A DNA stretch of 17,585 nt from JAICTV01 sp035634055 (GTDB lineage Bacteria; Planctomycetota; Phycisphaerae; Tepidisphaerales; Tepidisphaeraceae): assembly GCA_035634055.1 (NCBI GenBank), contig DASQDR010000102.1, positions 1 through 17,585 of the forward strand. Direction: 5' to 3'. The notes under the pieces were generated by a model. It was not told the DNA's origin, ran no database searches, and saw only the letters and a list, made by a program, of their open reading frames with translations. A program made the translations under genes and the position numbers. This document shows positions 13,419-17,585 of this stretch, piece by piece (positions within the stretch are counted from its first letter, which is position 1; the number at the start of each line of letters is the position of its first letter).

Positions 13419-13766
13419 ATGGCAGACACCGCGACCACGGAAGAGAACAAGCAAGAGCGTCCGCTGCTCCGCACCATCGAGGGTGTGGTCGCGTCGGACA
13501 AGGGCAACAAGACCATCAAGGTGGTGGTCAACTATCAGACCAAGCACCCCAAGTACGGCAAGTACCTCAAGCGCCGCACCGTCCTGCACGCCCACGACGA
13601 GCAGAACGACGCCCGCGAGGGCGACACCGTCGAGATCGCCGAGTGCCGCCCGCTCAGCAAGACCAAGCACCACCGCCTCCTCCGTATCGTCCAGCGCGCC
13701 CCGGAGAAGGCCGTCCAGGTGTCGGCCGAGGAAGTGATGACCGGCAAGGCGCCCGAGCAGAGGTAG
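13419..13766 (+). CDS. rpsQ: Small ribosomal subunit protein S17
   Basis: A 115-residue protein with an OB-fold core at about residues 17-94 (TIEGVVASDKGNKTIKV, HPKYGKYLKRR, EGDTVEIAECRPLSKTK). The usual length is about 80-90, so it has a 16-residue acidic N-terminal extension and about 20 extra C-terminal residues. Its TAG stop supplies the first two bases of repeat copy F, so the repeat begins inside the gene's last codon. The upstream ribosome-binding site is weak (GAAG). Confidence 0.95.
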   Translation: MADTATTEENKQERPLLRTIEGVVASDKGNKTIKVVVNYQTKHPKYGKYLKRRTVLHAHDEQNDAREGDTVEIAECRPLSKTKHHRLLRIVQRAPEKAVQVSAEEVMTGKAPEQR

Positions 13767-13867
13767 TTGCCAGTTATGAGTTGCCAGTTGCCAGTGAAGG
13801 CAAAGGCGGCTTCTCTACTGGCGACTGGCAACTGGCAATTAACAACTGGCAACTGGCACTGGCAACT
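13765..13867. repeat. Heptamer-armed inverted repeat, copy F
   Basis: Located between rpsQ and rplN, this is the longest cluster copy (103 bp). AGTTGCC, AGTTATG, AGTTGCC, AGTTGCC lead into loop GAAGGCAAAGGCGGCTTCTCT and a right arm of GGCGACT, GGCAACT, GGCAATT, AACAACT and further GGCAACT units. It starts in the rpsQ stop codon and ends 12 bases before the rplN ATG. Confidence 0.95.
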
Positions 13868-13879
13868 CCTGGTGTTTCC

Positions 13880-14266
13880 ATGATTCAACAACAGACCATG
13901 CTCGACATCGCCGACAACACCGGCGCGAAGCAGGCGATGTGCATCAAGGTGATCGGCGGCTCGAGCAGCAAGGGCAAGTTCAAGCGCCGCATCGCGGGCA
14001 TCGGCGACGTCATCATCTGCGCGGTGAAGAAGACGATCCCCTCGGGCGACATCAAGAACGGCGAGATCATCCGCTGCGTCGTCGTCCGCACCAAGCAGCC
14101 GACCCTCCGCCCCGACGGCAGTTACGTCCGTTTCGACAAGAACGCGGCGGTGGTGATCGACAAGGAAAACAACCCGCGCGGCACCCGTATCTTCGGCGCC
14201 GTCGCCCGCGAGCTGCGCGACAAGAACTTCATGAAGATCGTCTCGCTCGCCAGCGAAGTGGTCTGA
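13880..14266 (+). CDS. rplN: Large ribosomal subunit protein L14
   Basis: A 128-residue protein (122 is usual). It starts MIQQQTMLDIADNTGAK, and the RCVVVRTKQ...GSYVRFDKNAAVVI signature is at about residues 65-94, followed by NPRGTRIFGAVARELR. The frame is open back to 13409 through the rpsQ region and repeat copy F, which hides the true start; family alignment sets it at 13880. L14 contacts L19 and the 16S rRNA (bridge B5/B8). No Shine-Dalgarno is visible. Confidence 0.97.
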   Translation: MIQQQTMLDIADNTGAKQAMCIKVIGGSSSKGKFKRRIAGIGDVIICAVKKTIPSGDIKNGEIIRCVVVRTKQPTLRPDGSYVRFDKNAAVVIDKENNPRGTRIFGAVARELRDKNFMKIVSLASEVV

Positions 14267-14274
14267 GCTGAAGG

Positions 14275-14370
14275 AGTTGCCAGTTGTTAGTTGCCAGTTG
14301 CCAGTAACGGCACGAGCGGCTTCCTCACTGGCAACTGACAACTGGTAACTGGCAACTAATTTAGGCAACT
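14275..14370. repeat. Heptamer-armed inverted repeat, copy G
   Basis: Located between rplN and rplX. AGTTGCC, AGTTGTT, AGTTGCC, AGTTGCC face GGCAACT, GACAACT, GGTAACT, GGCAACT around AACGGCACGAGCGGCTT. One extra GGCAACT (14364-14370) lies 3 bases before the rplX ATG. Confidence 0.95.
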
Positions 14371-14373
14371 GAC

Positions 14374-14703
14374 ATGGCACGACACATTAAGGCCGGCGAC
14401 ACGGTGGTGGTCACGACGGGCGCGGACAAGGGCAAGACCGGCCGCGTCCTGCGCGTGCTGACCGACAAGGACCGCGTGGTGGTCGAGGGGATCAACCGGG
14501 TGTGGAAGCACGTCCGCCCCAACCAGCGCAACCCGCAGGGCGGCCGCATCCAGAAGGACGCGCCGATCCACCTCAGCAACGTGATGCCGCTGGACCCGAC
14601 CACCGGCAAGGGTACCCGCGTCCGCTTCCAGGAGCGCGACGGGAAGAAGCACCGGATCGCCGTCGGCTCCAACACCGACCTGGGCGTCACCGGCAAGGCG
14701 TGA
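14374..14703 (+). CDS. rplX: Large ribosomal subunit protein L24
   Basis: A 109-residue early 50S assembly protein. The KOW motif spans about residues 5-32 (IKAGDTVVVTTGADKGKTGRV), followed by GINRVWKHVRP and HLSNVMPLDP. Length is normal. No Shine-Dalgarno is seen, because a GGCAACT unit of repeat copy G ends 3 bases upstream of the ATG. Confidence 0.96.
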   Translation: MARHIKAGDTVVVTTGADKGKTGRVLRVLTDKDRVVVEGINRVWKHVRPNQRNPQGGRIQKDAPIHLSNVMPLDPTTGKGTRVRFQERDGKKHRIAVGSNTDLGVTGKA

Positions 14704-14718
14704 TCGCCGGCAATTAGC

Positions 14719-14742
14719 GGCCCGCGCGCAGCACCGCGGGCC
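14719..14742. repeat. Short hairpin repeat, second family, variant copy 2
   Basis: Same flanking CAATTAGCGG (14711-14720) and shared GCGCAGCACCGCGGG, but the stem is GGCCCGCG/CGCGGGCC (8 bp, perfect) with loop CGCAGCAC. The helix is kept although the sequence and pairing register changed. Confidence 0.7.
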
Positions 14743-14783
14743 CCGACCGTCGTACTAATAAGACGGGTCGCACCGAAGACGAC

Positions 14784-14813
14784 GACGAGGCAGCAGTCGA
14801 CGAGGCAGCAGTC
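14784..14813. repeat. 15-bp perfect tandem duplication abutting the rplE start
   Basis: GACGAGGCAGCAGTC twice, ending exactly at the rplE ATG. The length is a multiple of 3 and in frame with rplE, and the GAGG of the second unit serves as the ribosome-binding site. Confidence 0.9.
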
Positions 14814-15527
14814 ATGGCAGAAGAAAAAGAACAGAAGCAGAAGGGCCCCAAGAGCGGTAAGCCGTCGGCGGCGGAGATCGCCGCCAAGAAGGCCGCCAAG
14901 AAGGCCAAGGTCCAAATCGCCGACGAGGCGGACGAGTCGACCGCGTCCGGCCCGGCCCCGACGCCCCGGCTGGTGACCCACTACAAGGAAAAGGTCATCC
15001 CCGCCCTGACCCAGCGCTTCGGCTACAAGAACCAGATGGCCGTCCCCAGGCTGGACAAGATCATCATCTCCATGGGCGTCGGGAAATTCTCCACCGCCGG
15101 CGAGAAGGAGAAGATCAACCAGGCCGAGAAGGAACTCTCGGTCATCGCCGGGCAAAAGCCGGTCCGCACCAAGGCGAAGAAGTCCGTCGCCAACTTCAAG
15201 GTGCGCGAGGGGATGGAGACCGGGCTGAAGGTCACCCTCCGCGGCGCCCGAATGTTCGAGTTCCTCGACCGCCTGATCACGCTGGCCATCCCGCGCGTGA
15301 AGGACTTCCGCGGGCTCAACCCAAACGGGTTCGACAAGGCGGGCAACTATAACTTCGGCTTCAACGAGCAGACGGTGTTCCCCGAGGTCGACGGCGCGGC
15401 CGTCACCTTCCAGCAGGGGATGAACATCACCATGGTGACCACCGCCGCCAATCCCGATGAGGGGCGCGAGCTGCTCAAGCAGTTCGGCTTCCCCTTCCGC
15501 GACAAGGAAAAGCTGGACGCGAGGTAG
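14814..15527 (+). CDS. rplE: Large ribosomal subunit protein L5, extended N-terminus
   Basis: A 237-residue protein; the usual L5 is about 180. The L5 core starts near residue 53 (RLVTHYKEKVIPAL) and contains MAVPRLDKIIISMGVG (about 75-90), the KPVRTKAKKSVANFKVREG segment and FDKAGNYNFGFNEQTVFPE. The first 50 residues form a Lys/Ala/Glu-rich low-complexity extension (KKAAKKAKV), like histone-H1-type tails, of unknown role. L5 binds 5S rRNA with L18. GAGG at 14802-14805 supports the chosen ATG. Confidence 0.96.
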   Translation: MAEEKEQKQKGPKSGKPSAAEIAAKKAAKKAKVQIADEADESTASGPAPTPRLVTHYKEKVIPALTQRFGYKNQMAVPRLDKIIISMGVGKFSTAGEKEKINQAEKELSVIAGQKPVRTKAKKSVANFKVREGMETGLKVTLRGARMFEFLDRLITLAIPRVKDFRGLNPNGFDKAGNYNFGFNEQTVFPEVDGAAVTFQQGMNITMVTTAANPDEGRELLKQFGFPFRDKEKLDAR

Positions 15528-15537
15528 GAGAGAAGAG

Positions 15538-15617
15538 AGTTGCCAGTTGTGAGTTGCCAGTTGCCAGTAAAGGCGAAGGCTTCAGCACTGGCAACTGATC
15601 ACTGGCAACTGGCAACT
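15538..15617. repeat. Heptamer-armed inverted repeat, copy H
   Basis: Located between rplE and rpsN. AGTTGCC, AGTTGTG, AGTTGCC, AGTTGCC face GGCAACT, GATCACT, GGCAACT, GGCAACT around AAAGGCGAAGGCTTCAGC. It ends 16 bases before the rpsN ATG, the largest such gap. Confidence 0.95.
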
Positions 15618-15633
15618 AACTCCCGAGAGAACT

Positions 15634-15903
15634 ATGGCAACCAAAGCCTGGGTAGCAAAGCAGAAGCGGCGCGAAGAGCTGGTCAAGCGGTACGCCGAGG
15701 TTCGGCGGCAACTGAAGAAGGAGAAGAACTACGCGGCGATCGCCAAGCTGCCGCGCGATTCCTCTCCGACCCGGTCGCACAACCGCTGTCAGCTCACCGG
15801 CCGGTCCAAGGCGGTGCTGCGCCGGTTCAAGGTCAGCCGCATCATGCTCCGCGAGCTGGCGCTGGCGGGGAAGATCCCGGGTTTGAAGAAGGCTAGCTGG
15901 TAA
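15634..15903 (+). CDS. rpsN: Small ribosomal subunit protein S14 (zinc-free form)
   Basis: An 89-residue protein with the conserved C-terminal block NRCQLTGRSKAVLRRFKVSR followed by LRELALAGKIPGLKKASW. It lacks the CxxC...CxxC zinc-binding pairs of the 61-residue form, so it is the C-minus type of intermediate length. Only a partial GAGAG lies upstream. It sits between two heptamer elements (H and I). Confidence 0.96.
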   Translation: MATKAWVAKQKRREELVKRYAEVRRQLKKEKNYAAIAKLPRDSSPTRSHNRCQLTGRSKAVLRRFKVSRIMLRELALAGKIPGLKKASW

Positions 15904-15911
15904 ATCGACAC

Positions 15912-15992
15912 GGTTGCCCGTCGTCAGTTGCCGGTTGCTCGTGATGCAACCGGCAGCTCCTCCTGGCAACCGGCAACTGACAACTGGCAACT
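15912..15992. repeat. Heptamer-armed inverted repeat, copy I (diverged)
   Basis: Located between rpsN and rpsH. GGTTGCC, AGTTGCC and GGTTGCT on the left face GGCAACC, GGCAACT, GACAACT and GGCAACT on the right; the loop differs from the main type. It ends 4 bases before the rpsH ATG. Confidence 0.9.
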
Positions 15993-15996
15993 GAAC

Positions 15997-16395
15997 ATGA
16001 ATAACCAAGACCCCATCGCGGACATGCTGACTCGGATCCGCAACGCCAACCGCGTCGGCCGGCGGCTGGTCCTCATCCCCAAGAGCAAGATCTGCACCGG
16101 TATCGCGCAGGTGCTTAAGGACGAGGGCTACATCGAAGAGTTCGATGTCATCGACGACACCAAGCAGGGTCAGATCCGCGTCCGCCTGAAGTACTCGCTC
16201 AGCGGCGAGAAGGTGATCCACGAACTGGACCGCGCGTCCAAGCCGGGCCGGCGGGTCTACCGCGGCGTGCAGGACCTCCCGCGCATCCTCAACGGCATGG
16301 GGATCGCCGTCGTCTCCACCAGCAAGGGCGTGATGAGCGACCGCAAGGCCCGCGAGAGCAACGTGGGTGGCGAACTGCTGTGCACCGTCAGCTAA
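15997..16395 (+). CDS. rpsH: Small ribosomal subunit protein S8
   Basis: A 132-residue primary 16S-binding protein of the platform. The start MNNQDPIADMLTRIRNANR and the C-terminal signature STSKGVMSDRKARESNVGGE (residues 107-126) are diagnostic. The frame is open upstream through repeat copy I, but the N-terminal motif fixes the ATG at 15997. No Shine-Dalgarno is visible. In E. coli, S8 represses the spc operon at an rplE-region site; no equivalent was identified here. Confidence 0.97.
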   Translation: MNNQDPIADMLTRIRNANRVGRRLVLIPKSKICTGIAQVLKDEGYIEEFDVIDDTKQGQIRVRLKYSLSGEKVIHELDRASKPGRRVYRGVQDLPRILNGMGIAVVSTSKGVMSDRKARESNVGGELLCTVS

Positions 16396-16422
16396 CCAAG
16401 TAAGTGAACGCGCGCGGGAAGC

Positions 16423-16448
16423 CGGGCGGCGGACGAACTGACCGCCCG
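16423..16448. other. Hairpin between rpsH and rplF
   Basis: CGGGCGG (16423-16429) pairs with CCGCCCG (16442-16448) around 12 bases. It is unrelated to the heptamer elements. The strong GAGGAG ribosome-binding site of rplF (16464-16469) follows. Confidence 0.5.
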
Positions 16449-16476
16449 CGAAGCGAGACCGCCGAGGAGCAACATT

Positions 16477-17025
16477 ATGAGCCGTATCGGAAAGAAGCCG
16501 GTCCCCGTGGGAAAGGCGAAGATCACCATCAAGGATCGGCACGTCACCGCCGAGGGCCCCAAGGGCAAGCTCGAGATGGACGTGCACCCGCTGATCGGCG
16601 TCGCCAGCCAGGACGGCAACCTGATCGTCACCCGCCCCAACGACGAGAAGCAGAGCAAGGCGCTGCACGGGCTGACCCGCGCGCTGCTGGCGAACATGGT
16701 CGAGGGCGTCACCACCGGCTACCGCAAGGCGCTGGAGATCCAGGGCGTCGGCTACAAGGCCGAGCAGCGCGGCAAGACGCTCGTGCTGTCGGTCGGCTAC
16801 GCAAACCAGATCACGCTGCCCATTCCCGGCGACGTGGCGGTCGCCCTGGAGGGGACCAACAAGGTGATCGTGACCGGCGCTGACAAGCAGGCGGTCGGCG
16901 AGTTCGCCGCCCGCGTCCGCAAGGTCCGCACCCCTGAGCCGTACAAGGGCAAGGGCATCCGCTACGAGGGCGAGGTCGTCAAGATCAAGGCCGGCAAGGC
17001 CTTCGCCGGCGCCGGCGCCAAGTAA
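16477..17025 (+). CDS. rplF: Large ribosomal subunit protein L6
   Basis: A 182-residue protein near the GTPase-associated centre. MSRIGKKPVPVG starts it; the two repeated L6 domains and the C-terminal signature PEPYKGKGIRYEGEVV (about residues 152-167) are present. Its GAGGAG is 7 bases from the ATG, the best ribosome-binding site in the cluster apart from rplW. Confidence 0.97.
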   Translation: MSRIGKKPVPVGKAKITIKDRHVTAEGPKGKLEMDVHPLIGVASQDGNLIVTRPNDEKQSKALHGLTRALLANMVEGVTTGYRKALEIQGVGYKAEQRGKTLVLSVGYANQITLPIPGDVAVALEGTNKVIVTGADKQAVGEFAARVRKVRTPEPYKGKGIRYEGEVVKIKAGKAFAGAGAK

Positions 17026-17049
17026 GGCGCCGAGCAAGGCGCCGAGCAA
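17026..17049. repeat. 12-bp perfect tandem duplication after rplF
   Basis: GGCGCCGAGCAA occurs twice directly after the rplF stop codon, followed by a further partial GGC. Confidence 0.85.
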
Positions 17050-17076
17050 GGCTTCCGCGCAAGCGGCGATGCAGCG

Positions 17077-17093
17077 GCGGTGCGCAGCACCGC
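17077..17093. repeat. Short hairpin repeat, second family, copy 3
   Basis: GCGGTGC-GCA-GCACCGC, identical to the core at 13389-13405, between rplF and rplR. Confidence 0.75.
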
Positions 17094-17169
17094 GCGTTCG
17101 ACACCGAAGGCAAGATCAACCGGAGCACCGAACGAACCCGGCGCTCCCCAAGGTTGAAGCGAGAGAAAT

Positions 17170-17544
17170 ATGGCAGACAAGCAGAAACTCAAGGCGGATC
17201 GGCTCGAGCGTCGGAAGTACCGCACGCGCAAGAACATCTTCGGCACCACCGAGCGCCCGCGGCTGAGCGTGTTCCGGTCCGACAAGCACATTTACGCCCA
17301 GCTCATCGACGACCTCGCCGGCCGCACCCTCGCCGCCGTCGCCTCCACCAGCGGCGAGACCCGCGGGGCGGAGCTGAAGAACGGCGGGAACGTGAACGCC
17401 GCCAAGAAGGTTGGCGCCGCCATCGCCGCCCGCGCCAAGGAGATCGGCGTGACCAAGGTGGCGTTCGACCGCGGCGGGCGCATGTACCATGGCCGGATCA
17501 AGGCGCTGGCCGACGCCGCCCGCGAGGGCGGGCTACAGTTCTAA
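17170..17544 (+). CDS. rplR: Large ribosomal subunit protein L18
   Basis: A 124-residue 5S rRNA-binding protein. RPRLSVFRSDKHIYAQLIDD (residues 30-49) and the C-terminal FDRGGRMYHGRIKALADAAREGG block (about 98-120) are diagnostic. A weak GAGAG precedes the ATG. rpsE would be expected next; the window ends 41 bases later with no start codon for it visible. Confidence 0.97.
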   Translation: MADKQKLKADRLERRKYRTRKNIFGTTERPRLSVFRSDKHIYAQLIDDLAGRTLAAVASTSGETRGAELKNGGNVNAAKKVGAAIAARAKEIGVTKVAFDRGGRMYHGRIKALADAAREGGLQF

Positions 17545-17585
17545 GGTCGCCGACGCACCGAATGGGCGACCGACGATCGACCGAC

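Noticed and set aside
13409..14266. Single 285-codon frame joining the rpsQ region to rplN
   Set aside because: Its first half is an out-of-frame reading of rpsQ and repeat copy F; only the L14 part from 13880 is real.
9973..15992. CRISPR array
   Set aside because: The repeats are 7-bp tandem units in inverted arms, sited between genes, without regular spacers or cas genes.
17545..17571. GGTCGCC/GGCGACC hairpin after rplR as a terminator
   Set aside because: Seven-bp stem without a T-run; rpsE is expected to follow, so an operon end here is unlikely.

Overview
The window is high-GC bacterial DNA that most likely comes from a planctomycete. The clearest hint is the secreted RTX-type protein, which begins with the Leu-Glu-x-x-x-Leu-Leu type N-terminal motif (here LEGRRLL) typical of large exported planctomycete proteins. 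The taxon is an inference; no 16S gene is present.

Layout. (1) 1-389 has no supported protein gene but holds a good plus-strand terminator hairpin. (2) 390-3241 is a minus-strand block of four genes: a small unknown protein whose stop overlaps the start of a TatD/EboB-like metal-dependent hydrolase, then an ABC ATPase and its ABC-2 permease. (3) 3348-4382 (+) encodes a CARDB-like plus RTX calcium-binding-repeat protein. (4) 4383-5362 is about 980 bases without a convincing protein gene. Its first half looks like a structured non-coding RNA of about 425 nt (GNRA-capped hairpins, a T-loop-like hairpin, a sequence complementary to the 16S 3' end and an internal mimic of that end, closed by a UUCG-loop intrinsic terminator). 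Its second half is a promoter plus long leader for fusA. (5) 5363-7510 is fusA (EF-G). (6) 7775-17544 is the S10-spc ribosomal protein cluster in canonical order: rpsJ, rplC, rplD, rplW, rplB, rpsS, rplV, rpsC, rplP, rpmC, rpsQ, rplN, rplX, rplE, rpsN, rpsH, rplF, rplR. tuf is missing between fusA and rpsJ, and rpsL/rpsG are not upstream of fusA in the window.

The most unusual feature is between the ribosomal protein genes. Instead of the usual tight spacing or overlaps, eight gaps are each filled by an 80-103 bp inverted repeat whose arms are built from a 7-bp unit (consensus AGTNGYC, mostly AGTTGCC) around a short loop that is conserved in most copies. A ninth copy lies between the ABC transporter genes. 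These elements start within 0-15 nt of the upstream stop codon and end 3-16 nt before the next ATG, so they occupy the ribosome-binding-site position: the downstream genes have no clear Shine-Dalgarno sequence, while most genes in the same cluster without an element do. Other gaps carry a 21-bp perfect inverted repeat, a second short hairpin family, a mid-operon intrinsic terminator (after rpsJ) and small tandem duplications. The genes themselves are ordinary; the novelty lies in the intergenic RNA structures and in the candidate ncRNA upstream of fusA.
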